Shown: positions 1 through 7,235 of the stretch, piece by piece
How the letters are laid out: the number at the start of each line of letters is the position of its first letter
How positions within the stretch are numbered: position 1 is the stretch's first letter
Source of the DNA: JAUXEH01 sp965602945
Lineage (GTDB): Bacteria; Acidobacteriota; Aminicenantia; Aminicenantales; Aminicenantaceae
Assembly: GCA_965602945.1 (NCBI GenBank)
Contig: CBFDBC010000139.1
Span: 1 to 10,177 of the forward strand
DNA length: 10,177 bases
Reading direction: 5' to 3'
Program-made: the position numbers and the translations under genes
Notes under the pieces: model-generated
Seen by the model: the letters and a program-made list of their open reading frames with translations, nothing else
What the model was told of the DNA's origin: nothing
The model's database searches: none

Positions 1-523
1 AGTGCGCCTTTCCCGCATGTATGGTGCGGTAACCGGCTTCCCTGAGAAGGCCGGGTAGTGTTGCGGAAAACACGGTCCTCTCGATCTCCGGATCCGGGCT
101 CAGGCCGTTCATGTTCCAGTCCGGCGGCTGGATCCGAGGATGCACCGGGTCCGGTGAACGGTCCTTTCGCAGTGTCCAGTTCGTCACCCCGTGGCGTGCC
201 GCATTCCATCCCGTCATCAGGCTGATTCTCGACGGCGAACAAACGGCGCAGGCATAGGCCTGAGTGAATTTCATGCCCGCCGCGGCGAGGATCTCCATGT
301 TGGGTGTGTGATATCTACGGTTAAGATCCGTGAGCTCGCTGTGGAACGGAACCGACGTGTCCTGCCAACCCATGTCGTCGACCAGAAAGAGGATGATGTT
401 GGGTGGCTGCTGGCTGGGTTTCACACAGGCGGCGGCCCAGAGCAGAGCCAGCACGAAGATCAGGATAAGTCCCTTAGCCCCTGACCTCTTCTTCTGCAAA
501 TACTTCAATCCTGAATTATTCAT
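1..523 (-). CDS. Secreted S1-family (arylsulfatase-type) sulfatase, N-terminal part only
   Basis: The reverse strand reads open from an ATG at 523 to the left edge (174 codons plus one base), so the C-terminal part lies outside the window. Residues about 17-34 form a hydrophobic export signal after a basic stretch; it ends in a Cys (C34), but the lipobox is weak, so lipoprotein status is uncertain. The mature start PNIILFLVDDMGW carries the paired Asp (D49, D50) that bind Ca in sulfatases. C95-S-P-S-R99 matches the C-x-P-x-R signature whose Cys is converted to formylglycine, the catalytic residue. The last visible residues, GKAH (171-174), match the conserved active-site Lys region. By family it should hydrolyse sulfate esters, plausibly on glycans, in the periplasm or at the surface. 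No maturase gene is in the window. The ATG has no good Shine-Dalgarno sequence, unlike its neighbours, so the exact start is less certain than the identity. Confidence 0.93.
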   Translation of the reverse strand, partial: MNNSGLKYLQKKRSGAKGLILIFVLALLWAAACVKPSQQPPNIILFLVDDMGWQDTSVPFHSELTDLNRRYHTPNMEILAAAGMKFTQAYACAVCSPSRISLMTGWNAARHGVTNWTLRKDRSPDPVHPRIQPPDWNMNGLSPDPEIERTVFSATLPGLLREAGYRTIHAGKAH

Positions 524-645
524 AAAGAATGTACCGAATCGACCTGTGTCCAAGACTTTAGCACAATATGGCTCGTGCATCTATGAGAACCTCGTCTCGT
601 GATCGATCGAGGGGGAAGTTTTAATTTTTTTTCCAACGCTGCCAC

Positions 646-665
646 GTTTAACACGTATAATAAAC
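646..665 (+). promoter_or_regulatory. Possible fecR-like gene promoter: TATAAT inside a GTTTA/TAAAC inverted repeat
   Basis: A perfect TATAAT hexamer (656-661) lies 42 nt upstream of the TTG start of the FecR-like gene. It sits between the arms GTTTA (646-650) and TAAAC (661-665). No convincing -35 box is seen 15-19 bp upstream, so this is only a -10-like element in an AT-rich stretch; the arms are short and may be chance. Confidence 0.28.
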
Positions 666-685
666 CAAGAGACATCGGCATTTTT

Positions 686-694
686 AGGAAGGAG
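686..694 (+). promoter_or_regulatory. Strong Shine-Dalgarno that selects the TTG start at 704
   Basis: AGGAAGGAG ends 9 nt before TTG 704, in frame with the FecR-like reading frame. An ATG further upstream in the same frame (599) has no comparable ribosome binding site, and the 35 residues it would add resemble no anti-sigma domain. This site therefore argues for initiation at TTG 704. Confidence 0.7.
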
Positions 695-703
695 TCAACT
701 AAA

Positions 704-1501
704 TTGTACATTATCTCGTTCCTGGGCGCGCTGCCTGCCAGGCGCATCCTGGCATATGCCGCCATACTTCTGGCCGCCGTAGCCTTGCCCTATTCCATCT
801 GGCGTTATTCGCGGTCCGTGCCTTCCTTGGATATCACCGAGATCCTTCATACCGTTTCGGTGGATCACGGGCAGCAGGAAAGCCTGGAGCTCAGCGATGG
901 TACCAGAGTAACCCTGGATGCCGGGAGTTCGTTCCAATATCCCGATGAATTTTCCGGCGGGATGCGCGAGGTCTATCTGGAAGGAGAAGGACTTTTTGAA
1001 GTCTCTCCGGACGGGCGCCGCCCGTTTGTCATATATACTCGCGGTGCCCATATCCGGGTCCTGGGTACCCGGTTCAATGTCCGCGCCTGGCAGAATAGTA
1101 GCGAAGTCGAGGTCGTGGTAAGCCGGGGCCGCGTATCGCTGGGTTCCGAGCAGGCTCCCGCCGGGGATGCGGTCGTCGTTTCCGAAGGTCAGATAGGCAC
1201 GCTGAGGGAGGGACAACTGCCTTCTCCGCCGCAGTCCGTCGATGTCGAGAAATATCTGATCTGGCTCGATCGGGAAGCCGACTTCCAGGACGTCCCCCTG
1301 CAGGAGATCCTTTTTGTGCTGGAACGCTGGTATGATGTCCGTTTCGTTCTCAAGGACAGGTCTGTCGCCATGGACCGCCTGACCGTTTACATCGACAACC
1401 GGCCGATCGATGAGATACTTGAACTGATCGCGACCTTGACGGACCAGGAGATAAGGCATGAGGAAAGCCTGGTTTTTCTGAGTCCGAACAGGCTAAACTG
1501 A
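704..1501 (+). CDS. FecR-like periplasmic sensor protein lacking the anti-sigma domain
   Basis: With the TTG start the protein has 265 residues. A single transmembrane helix lies at about 14-34, immediately after the N-terminus. A periplasmic FecR domain follows at about 43-145, with the characteristic LSDGTRVTLDAGS (63-75), YLEGEGLFEV (91-100) and LGTRFNVRAW (120-129) segments. The C-terminal domain, about 183-262, is of the small DUF4974/secretin-N type (WLDREADFQDVPLQEIL, then LERWYDVRF). FecR proteins normally carry about 80 cytoplasmic residues before the helix that bind an ECF sigma factor; those are absent here, and no sigma gene or TonB-dependent receptor adjoins. It may sense or interact only in the periplasm, or be a decayed regulator. 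It is transcribed divergently from the sulfatase and convergently with the propeller gene. The family call is firm; the signalling role is uncertain. Confidence 0.9.
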   Translation: MYIISFLGALPARRILAYAAILLAAVALPYSIWRYSRSVPSLDITEILHTVSVDHGQQESLELSDGTRVTLDAGSSFQYPDEFSGGMREVYLEGEGLFEVSPDGRRPFVIYTRGAHIRVLGTRFNVRAWQNSSEVEVVVSRGRVSLGSEQAPAGDAVVVSEGQIGTLREGQLPSPPQSVDVEKYLIWLDREADFQDVPLQEILFVLERWYDVRFVLKDRSVAMDRLTVYIDNRPIDEILELIATLTDQEIRHEESLVFLSPNRLN

Positions 1502-1532
1502 ACATAGAGGATGAAGAGCAGGAAATCGAGGC

Positions 1533-2918
1533 TCAATCACCGCCTTGTCCGATGGCGAACAGGTGCCTCCGGCCGCGGATGATGAGCAGCTTGTGGGAGA
1601 CGGCGGGTGAAGCCATGCAGACCTCATCCATGGTGTTTGTCGCGAGGTGCTCGTACACCGGGCCGGCCTTCACGATGTGGACGCTGCCGTATTCATCCGT
1701 GAAATACAGCCTCCCGTCTGCCGCCACGGGCGAGGCTGAGTAGGAACCGAGCTCGCCGCCGATTTTTTCCCGATATTTCTCTTCCCCCGTTTCAGCCGTG
1801 TAACAGGTGAGGATACCGCCGTTGTCCGCGACGTAGAGAAGATCCCCAAGGACAAGCGGCGTGGGCTGGTAGGAACCACGGCGGGGATAGGACCAGGGGA
1901 TGAATGCGTTGGAGGTCTCGTTCCGGGCGAGAGAAATATCCCCCTCTGCGTCCAGGCGGATGGCGTAGATGGGGCGCATCCGGCCGTGGGCGTTCGTGAT
2001 GAAAACCAGACCGTGCCCCAGCACCGGCGTCGGGCAGGGGACGTCTCCCCCGCCATTCATCCACCAGATCGCTTCTCCGGTATCGACTTCGTAGCTGCCG
2101 ATGTGTTTGTAGCCATTGACTATCACCTGAGTTCGCTCCGCGGACCTGTGGACCGTGGGTGTTCCCCAGGTCGGGTTCTCGTCCCTCAGCGTGCGCCAGA
2201 TGTCTTTCCCGGTTTCAAGATCCAATGCGGTGATGAAGGACTGGTTGTTGACATCGCACACGACGATGACCTTGCCTTCGTATATGATCGGAGAGCTGGC
2301 GAAACCCCATTGGACTTCCGGCCTATTGAAGGCGCCGGCGTCCAGATAACCGAGGTCTCTGGTCCAGAGCAGTTTCCCGTCGAGGTCATAACAGTAGAGA
2401 CCCTGGGACCCGAAAAAAACCAGGAGGTGTTTCCCATCGGTGGCCGGTGTGCAGTTGGCGTGGCTGGATTTGATGTGGCGCTTCACTTTGGGTTTTCCCG
2501 TGTATGCCGTCTTTTCCCAGAGGACCTCCCCGCTGTCCCGATCCAGGCAGAACACCTTATAGTGGTGATCGTAGTCCTCGGGATTGTCCGGGCTCTCTCC
2601 GTATCTGCCCACCTTGAGGTAGGCTTCCTTGCCTTCTGCCACCGCGGTGGTCACGAAGACCCGGTCTCCCCAGACGACGGGGGATGAATGCCCCAGGCCC
2701 GGGATCGCTGTCTTCCAGCGGATGTTGGTACCGCTTTTGACATCCCATTTCAGGGGAATGTCCTGACCTGCCGCCACACCCGCGGCGTTTGTCCCTCGAA
2801 ACTGGGGCCAGTTTTGTTGCGGATCGCCGGAGCGGGCAGCGTGCGTATATGCGCCTGCGATCAGAAAAAAGGATACCAACACGAAAAGCCAAGTCCGTTT
2901 CCACCATATCTTCTTCAT
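1533..2918 (-). CDS. Exported PQQ-like (BamB-type) beta-propeller protein
   Basis: 461 residues, starting at ATG 2918 after a GAGGTG ribosome binding site. Residues 1-27 form a signal peptide (basic start, hydrophobic core, THA cleavage-like end). WPQFRGTNAAGVA (37-49) is the usual opening of this exported propeller family. Repeated blade motifs of the form D-x-x-(S/T)-G-x-x-x-W recur at about 125-138, 177-189, 231-244, 276-288 and, degenerate, 373-386, giving a full WD-like PQQ propeller. Such proteins resemble BamB, but most probably do not bind PQQ; no quinoprotein dehydrogenase active-site set is evident. The likely location is periplasmic or outer-membrane associated, and the partner or substrate is unknown. 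It is a single-gene unit on its strand, with a perfect TATAAT 21 nt upstream. The 3' end lies 31 nt from the convergent fecR-like gene, with no clear terminator between them. Confidence 0.93.
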   Translation of the reverse strand: MKKIWWKRTWLFVLVSFFLIAGAYTHAARSGDPQQNWPQFRGTNAAGVAAGQDIPLKWDVKSGTNIRWKTAIPGLGHSSPVVWGDRVFVTTAVAEGKEAYLKVGRYGESPDNPEDYDHHYKVFCLDRDSGEVLWEKTAYTGKPKVKRHIKSSHANCTPATDGKHLLVFFGSQGLYCYDLDGKLLWTRDLGYLDAGAFNRPEVQWGFASSPIIYEGKVIVVCDVNNQSFITALDLETGKDIWRTLRDENPTWGTPTVHRSAERTQVIVNGYKHIGSYEVDTGEAIWWMNGGGDVPCPTPVLGHGLVFITNAHGRMRPIYAIRLDAEGDISLARNETSNAFIPWSYPRRGSYQPTPLVLGDLLYVADNGGILTCYTAETGEEKYREKIGGELGSYSASPVAADGRLYFTDEYGSVHIVKAGPVYEHLATNTMDEVCMASPAVSHKLLIIRGRRHLFAIGQGGD

Positions 2919-2939
2919 TCGGACACCTCGCTTAAGGGG

Positions 2940-2945
2940 ATTATA
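2940..2945 (-). promoter_or_regulatory. Candidate -10 box for the propeller gene
   Basis: The reverse strand has a perfect TATAAT 21 nt before the ATG at 2918, leaving room for a short leader that includes the GAGGTG ribosome binding site. The expected -35 position shows no TTGACA-like hexamer, so the assignment rests on the -10 sequence and spacing alone. Confidence 0.4.
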
Positions 2946-2993
2946 CGGTTCTTCCGGAAAAAAGATAGAGGAGGGACAGAAATTGGCGATTTA

Positions 2994-3008
2994 TTCTGAA
3001 AATCAGAA
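2994..3008. promoter_or_regulatory. Perfect inverted repeat, candidate PadR operator
   Basis: TTCTGA (2994-2999), spacer AAA, TCAGAA (3003-3008) form a perfect 15-bp dyad in the divergent region between the propeller gene and padR. A TATATT hexamer at 3029-3034 could be the -10 of the padR operon, which would put the dyad next to or over the -35 region. PadR proteins usually bind dyads near their own promoter, though the best-known sites are ATGT/ACAT type, so the link is inference. Confidence 0.4.
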
Positions 3009-3071
3009 ACTTTTCTCGCATCCGGTCGTATATTCCTGTATCCTGGATGCAACGATCAGAGGGAGAGCCGA

Positions 3072-3401
3072 ATGGACATGTTGACAAAACTGGAAGAATT
3101 GGTACTTATCGCGGTGCTGAAACTGAAAGACCATGCCTACGGCATCACGATCTACGAATATGTGGTTCAGAAGACCGGGAACAAGGTTGCGGTGAGCAGC
3201 GTGTACTTCCCCCTGGAGCGGCTGGTTCGGAAAGGCTATCTGGAGTCTTTCAAGGGCGATCCCACACCCAAACGCGGCGGGATGCGCAAAAAATACTACG
3301 CGTTGACCCGGGAGGGTGTCAACGTCCTCCAGGAGAACAGAGAACTGAACAGAACCATCTGGACCGATGTGGACAGTGCTGCCGCCAGAGGAGCTGAATA
3401 G
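3072..3401 (+). CDS. PadR-family transcriptional repressor
   Basis: 109 residues, starting at ATG 3072 behind an AGAGGGAGAG ribosome binding site. The N-terminal winged helix-turn-helix is typical of PadR: LEELVLIAVLKL (7-18) followed by HAYGITIYEYV (21-31), the recognition region SSVYFPLERLVRKGYLES (42-59), and the wing with KRGGMRKKYYALTREG (67-82). The short length and absence of a large C-terminal domain place it in the small LmrR-like subgroup, in which a short final helix makes the dimer. The family acts as ligand- or drug-responsive repressors, often of an adjacent transporter. The transporter gene here starts 2 bp after the stop, so the two are almost certainly cotranscribed and PadR probably regulates both. 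A dyad about 64 bp upstream could be its operator. Confidence 0.95.
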   Translation: MDMLTKLEELVLIAVLKLKDHAYGITIYEYVVQKTGNKVAVSSVYFPLERLVRKGYLESFKGDPTPKRGGMRKKYYALTREGVNVLQENRELNRTIWTDVDSAAARGAE

Positions 3402-3403
3402 CC

Positions 3404-6028
3404 ATGGCTCCTCCTCCCCGGCTGGCCAAGTGGCTCTTGAGGATATTCTCATCAAGCGAGAGGGATGAAGGCTTCCTGGGCGATGTCGAGGAGCTCTTCC
3501 AGGATCACTCCGCGCAGGCCCCTACCAGGCATGGGCGCCTCTGGTACTGGAGAGAGGTCTTGAGGGCGCTGCCCGGGTTTGTCGGGACATCGCTGTTGGG
3601 GAGGGCCGCCATGGCCGGTAGTTACCTGAAGATCGTCTATCGCAATCTGATCAGGCACAGGACCTATTCCTTGATCAACCTGTTCGGGTTGACCCTGGGG
3701 ATCACCTGCTGCATCTTGATCCTTGCTTATGTGGGATATGAACTCTCGTACGATGCCTACCACGCCAACGCAGACAACATCTATCGGATCGCTGCCAGGC
3801 GGACCGACATGGGCCAGACAAGGGAGGCGATCTTCTCTCCCGCTCCGGTGGGCCCCACCATGGTACAGGATTTTCCCGAGGTGCTGGACGCAGTCCGGTT
3901 CATGCCCACGGTCAAGCGGGTGTTCAAGTTCGAAGACACGGTCTTCTTTCAGGAAAGGGTTTTCTATGCAGACCGGCCGGTCTTCGATGTGTTTTCTTTC
4001 GAGCTGATCAGGGGTGATCCGGACACGGCCCTCGAGGCCCCCTTTACCATGGTGTTGACGGAGACAGCATCCCGGAAGTATTTCGGGGACCAGGATCCGG
4101 TCGGCCGTTCCGTGAACTGGGACAATAAATTCGACTATGCCGTCACCGGTGTGGTCAAAGACCCCCCTGCCAACTCCCATTTTACTTTCGAGGTCCTGGC
4201 CTCCTTCTCCACGCTCATCAAGTACGATGCCCGGATCGGATCCTGGAGGAGTGGGAGTTTCGCCACGTATGTGCTGCTTCGGGAGGGCACGGATCCCGCG
4301 GACCTTGAGCAAAAGATGGAAGCCTTCGACCGGAAATACCTGGAGCCGCTCCTCACCGATTCCACCAGCAGGCTTGAATCCTTCCTCCAGCCCCTGAAAC
4401 GCATCCATCTGCACTCACAGCTCGAGTTCGAGCTGGGTGCCAACACCGATTTCCGTGTGGTTCAGGTCCTGGTCGGGATCGCGGTCGTTATCCTGCTTCT
4501 CGCCTGCATAAACTTCATGAACCTGTCCACGGCCCGTTCCGTGCACAGATCCAAAGAGGTGGGCATGCGGAAGGTCCTGGGGGCTGAGCGATCGAGGCTG
4601 GTCGTGCAGTTCCTGGGCGAGTCCTTTGTGTACGCGGTACTTTCGATGGGTTTCGCGGTGCTCCTGGCGCGCCTCCTGCTTCCCTATTTCCGCGTGCTGG
4701 CCGCCCGCGAGCTGTCCCTGGACTTCCTGCAGATGCCTTCCCTGCTGGCCGGCCTGGCCGGAGTGGTCGTGTTCGTGGGATTCACGGCCGGCAGCTATCC
4801 GGCTTTTTTCCTCTCCGCTTTCAAGCCCGTGTCCATTCTCAGAGGGAATCCTTCGCGGGAAGCCAGGGGATCGCGCTTCCGTTCCGTGCTGGTGGTCTTC
4901 CAGTTCTCCGTCTCGATCGTCCTCATCATCGGCACCATCGTGATCTTCCATCAGCAGCAGTACATGGAAAACAAGGACCTGGGTTTTCAGAAGAAGAACC
5001 TGCTGGTCATCGCCCTCCAGAATCAAGAGGCCCGAATGGGCCTGGATTCGCTCAATCACGAGATGATGGGGATCCCGGGAGTGAAAAGCGCAGGGGCCTC
5101 ATCCATGGTCCCGGGTGAAATGTATCTGTTCAACATAGGGACCTATCCCGAGGGCTTTCCCGAAGACCAGAGCGTGCCCATGGACAACTTCCTGGCCGAC
5201 CACGGTTTCCTGGATACTTTCGGGATTGAGGTCGTAGCCGGGCGTGGTTTTTCCCAAGAAATCAGGACCGATGTCGCCGAAGCGGTGATGCTCAACGAGA
5301 CCGCGGTACGCAGCCTGGGATGGTCGGATCCCGTGGGCAAACGCATCGTGGTGCTCACGCCTTTCCGGGCCGAGCGTGTGGAGAAGACCGTGATCGGCGT
5401 GTTCCGTGATATCAACCAGAGGTCCCTGTATTCTGCGGTGGCGCCCACCATCGTCACGCATGTGAGCGATGAGGGCGCTATCGAAAACCGGGCCCGCCGC
5501 CTGACCCTGAGGCTGGAGACCGGGGACCTTGCCGGAACCCTGGCCTCGATCGAGGAAAAGTGGGAGGAAGCCAATCCAGGCAATCCCTATTTCTCGTTTC
5601 TCCTTGATGAGTTTTATGACAGCCAGCACAGGGCGGAGAAGAGGCTGGGACGCATCTTCCGGTCTTTCGCGGTGCTGGCCGTTTTGATCGGGTGTGTCGG
5701 CCTCTTCGGCCTTGCGGCCTATATGGCCGAGCAGCGGACCAAGGAGATCGGTATCCGCAAGGTGATTGGAGCCCGGGCGGGATCCATCGTTGTGCTGCTG
5801 TGCAGGGAGTTCATCCTGTTGATCGTGGTGGCGAACTGCGTCGCATGGCCGGTGGCATTTTTCGCGCTTCGTAAATGGCTGCAGAATTTTCCGTATGCGG
5901 TGGGCCTGGATCTGGGAGTATTCGTGATGACCTCGGTGTTGACCTTGAGTGTCGCTCTTTTGACTGTCGGACTCCAGTCCTTCAGGGCTGCCTCGGCGAA
6001 TCCCGTGGATTCTCTCCGGTATGAGTAA
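3404..6028 (+). CDS. MacB/FtsX-type ABC transporter permease with N-terminal prefix domain
   Basis: 874 residues; ATG 3404 follows AGAGGAG, 2 bp after padR. Residues 1-65 form a soluble prefix (RLAKWLLRIFSSSERDEGF, then GDVEELF) of the type found on permeases paired with PadR genes. The rest is a duplicated FtsX permease: helix about 89-111, large periplasmic MacB-like domain 112-350, helices about 353-373, 404-427 and 446-468, then helix 496-516, a second periplasmic domain 517-750, and helices about 754-776, 792-818 and 835-857. Both halves carry the cytoplasmic coupling motif RSKEVGMRKVLGAERS (382-397) and RTKEIGIRKVIGARAGS (778-794), which contacts the ATPase. There is no Walker A or ABC signature and no ATPase gene nearby, so the nucleotide-binding subunit must act in trans. 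The family exports or mechanically transmits to envelope substrates such as lipoproteins, peptides or drugs; the substrate here is unknown. Confidence 0.95.
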   Translation: MAPPPRLAKWLLRIFSSSERDEGFLGDVEELFQDHSAQAPTRHGRLWYWREVLRALPGFVGTSLLGRAAMAGSYLKIVYRNLIRHRTYSLINLFGLTLGITCCILILAYVGYELSYDAYHANADNIYRIAARRTDMGQTREAIFSPAPVGPTMVQDFPEVLDAVRFMPTVKRVFKFEDTVFFQERVFYADRPVFDVFSFELIRGDPDTALEAPFTMVLTETASRKYFGDQDPVGRSVNWDNKFDYAVTGVVKDPPANSHFTFEVLASFSTLIKYDARIGSWRSGSFATYVLLREGTDPADLEQKMEAFDRKYLEPLLTDSTSRLESFLQPLKRIHLHSQLEFELGANTDFRVVQVLVGIAVVILLLACINFMNLSTARSVHRSKEVGMRKVLGAERSRLVVQFLGESFVYAVLSMGFAVLLARLLLPYFRVLAARELSLDFLQMPSLLAGLAGVVVFVGFTAGSYPAFFLSAFKPVSILRGNPSREARGSRFRSVLVVFQFSVSIVLIIGTIVIFHQQQYMENKDLGFQKKNLLVIALQNQEARMGLDSLNHEMMGIPGVKSAGASSMVPGEMYLFNIGTYPEGFPEDQSVPMDNFLADHGFLDTFGIEVVAGRGFSQEIRTDVAEAVMLNETAVRSLGWSDPVGKRIVVLTPFRAERVEKTVIGVFRDINQRSLYSAVAPTIVTHVSDEGAIENRARRLTLRLETGDLAGTLASIEEKWEEANPGNPYFSFLLDEFYDSQHRAEKRLGRIFRSFAVLAVLIGCVGLFGLAAYMAEQRTKEIGIRKVIGARAGSIVVLLCREFILLIVVANCVAWPVAFFALRKWLQNFPYAVGLDLGVFVMTSVLTLSVALLTVGLQSFRAASANPVDSLRYE

Positions 6029-6115
6029 GGGATAGGGCCAGTGAGTTTGAATCAGGAGCAGGGCTGTGGTATAGATAGACGCATCAGGTGTGTATCAAGA
6101 GTTAAAGAGGGTCGA

Positions 6116-6274
6116 ATGCACGAAAGAGACATCGCCATCCGAGAGATATACATCGCGCTCGAGATCATCCGGCGCCGGTGTGAGGAGTTCGACGATCTGC
6201 GGGAATTTCCGGGGAGCGATATAGACAACTTGATGGTTGCGTTCTCAGAAAAATATATAGATAAACCGTCGTAG
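6116..6274 (+). CDS. Small hypothetical protein, 52 residues
   Basis: The ATG at 6116 follows AAAGAGGG at a normal distance. The same frame is open further upstream to a GTG at 6041, but those 25 residues look uncoded (RRIRCVSRVKEG) and lack as good a ribosome binding site. The peptide is soluble and amphipathic: MHERDIAIREIYIALEIIRR suggests one charged helix, followed by EEFDDLREFPGSDIDNLM and a basic tail. I recognise no family. It lies 87 nt after the permease gene and could be read through from that operon. It ends 1 nt from the stop of the convergent methyltransferase-like gene. The abutting end and the good ribosome site favour a real gene, but chance is not excluded. Confidence 0.5.
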   Translation: MHERDIAIREIYIALEIIRRRCEEFDDLREFPGSDIDNLMVAFSEKYIDKPS

Positions 6275-6275
6275 C

Positions 6276-7205
6276 CTACCTGTCCTGACCGACCTCTGAA
6301 TCGACAGGCCTCTTAGTCTTCGGATCCCGTGCCGCCTTGAACTCGAAGGTTTCCCGTTTCGTACCCGAGTCGATGCTGAGCCTACCGGTCATGGAGTGGC
6401 CCTTAACCCTGCCCTCGAATGTGTAGGTCTGCGCGGAATCCGGGGCGTCTCTGTCAAAGGCGAAGGCAATGCTGTCGGCCGTAAGGTCGGCCGATTTCAA
6501 CCGGATCACCTCGTTTCCGATCTTCACATGTCCCTCGATCTTCTGGAATTTCTGCTCCAGGTTGAGGGTGAAGGGCACGGATGAGAGGCCGGCCGGCTTA
6601 TTAACGCGCCATCTGCCGGAGGCATTAACCGGTACGACCCAGAAATAAACGTTGTGGATCCGGTAGTCGACCATCAGGTCGGCCTGTTGGTCCGCTTTCC
6701 ATTCTCCCATGCTGAAATCATGCGAGACGACACGTGTTCCGGGTTTGAGCTCCTCCAGTATCTTGGGGCGCAGCCTGAGGTTGACCGAGTTCAAAAGATA
6801 GAGCGTGAGCACCGAGGCCTTTCTGAAATCGGTCTCGAAGAGATCCTGGTTAAGAAATGTGACCAGGTTTTCGACATCCGCGGCCGAAGCGTTGCTGTGG
6901 CATTCCTGGATCCTTTCCGGGTCGATATCCACCCCGAATCCCCGGGTCCCCAGCCTCCGGGCCGCGGTGATAACGATGCGGCCGTCTCCGCAGCCCAGAT
7001 CGAAGAGGGTGTCGGTCTCAGTGACCCCGGCCATCTCCAGCATGGCATCCACAACTTCATATGGGGTGGGCACATAGGGCACATCCCATCTCTGGTAGGG
7101 CATGTCCCAATCCTGGACCTGCCCAGCCGGTTGAACGATCGTGATGTAAGCAAATAGACCTAGAACAATCAGGAATAATTTACGCGTTCCGTCTCTCGTG
7201 TTCAT
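6276..7205 (-). CDS. Exported class I SAM-dependent methyltransferase-like protein
   Basis: 309 residues from ATG 7205, which directly follows GGGGAGGTG; a TTG five codons earlier overlaps that site and is less likely. Residues 1-27 look like a signal peptide or membrane anchor (basic start, core LFLIVLGLFAYITIV). DVPYVPTPYEVVDAML (41-56) leads into a Rossmann methyltransferase domain with motif I DLGCGDGRIV (69-78), acidic motif II GVDIDPERI (91-99), NQDLFETDF (119-127) and LRPKILEELKPGTRVVSHDF (145-164). Residues about 195-290 form a second, mainly beta domain with alternating polar and hydrophobic strands. Related exported methyltransferase-fold proteins occur in other bacteria. SAM is not normally available in the periplasm, so either the helix is an anchor with the domain inside, or the fold does something else. 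The gene lies 132 bp downstream of the M19 homologue on the same strand and may have its own promoter. Confidence 0.88.
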   Translation of the reverse strand: MNTRDGTRKLFLIVLGLFAYITIVQPAGQVQDWDMPYQRWDVPYVPTPYEVVDAMLEMAGVTETDTLFDLGCGDGRIVITAARRLGTRGFGVDIDPERIQECHSNASAADVENLVTFLNQDLFETDFRKASVLTLYLLNSVNLRLRPKILEELKPGTRVVSHDFSMGEWKADQQADLMVDYRIHNVYFWVVPVNASGRWRVNKPAGLSSVPFTLNLEQKFQKIEGHVKIGNEVIRLKSADLTADSIAFAFDRDAPDSAQTYTFEGRVKGHSMTGRLSIDSGTKRETFEFKAARDPKTKRPVDSEVGQDR

Positions 7206-7235
7206 AACACCTCCCCGCAACTACGCCGAAATCCT

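Noticed and set aside
618..632. T-rich run that could be a terminator tail
   Set aside because: No GC-rich stem precedes it on either strand, and it lies between divergent genes where no terminator is needed.
695..1459. Long reverse-strand open frame (254 codons) across the FecR-like gene
   Set aside because: The plus-strand product has clear FecR domains. The reverse frame gives a low-complexity, domain-free peptide, as expected from codon bias of the real gene.
1511..1582. Short open frame with a basic start (MKSRKSRLNHR) right after the fecR-like stop, where a TonB receptor gene often begins
   Set aside because: It stops after 23 codons, has no proper ribosome spacing (AGAGG abuts the ATG) and overlaps the 3' end of the propeller gene. 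A receptor remnant is only a guess.
1986..2687. Plus-strand open frame of 233 codons opposite the propeller gene
   Set aside because: It is the mirror of the repeated propeller blades; it has no ribosome site and no recognisable domain.
3452..4414. Reverse-strand open frame of 320 codons inside the permease gene
   Set aside because: It lies opposite a strongly conserved permease sequence; its composition (rich in G, E, H, P) and lack of any domain mark it as a shadow.
6041..6115. GTG-started extension of the 52-residue ORF to 77 residues
   Set aside because: The added residues look non-coding, and the ATG at 6116 has a better placed AGAGGG site.
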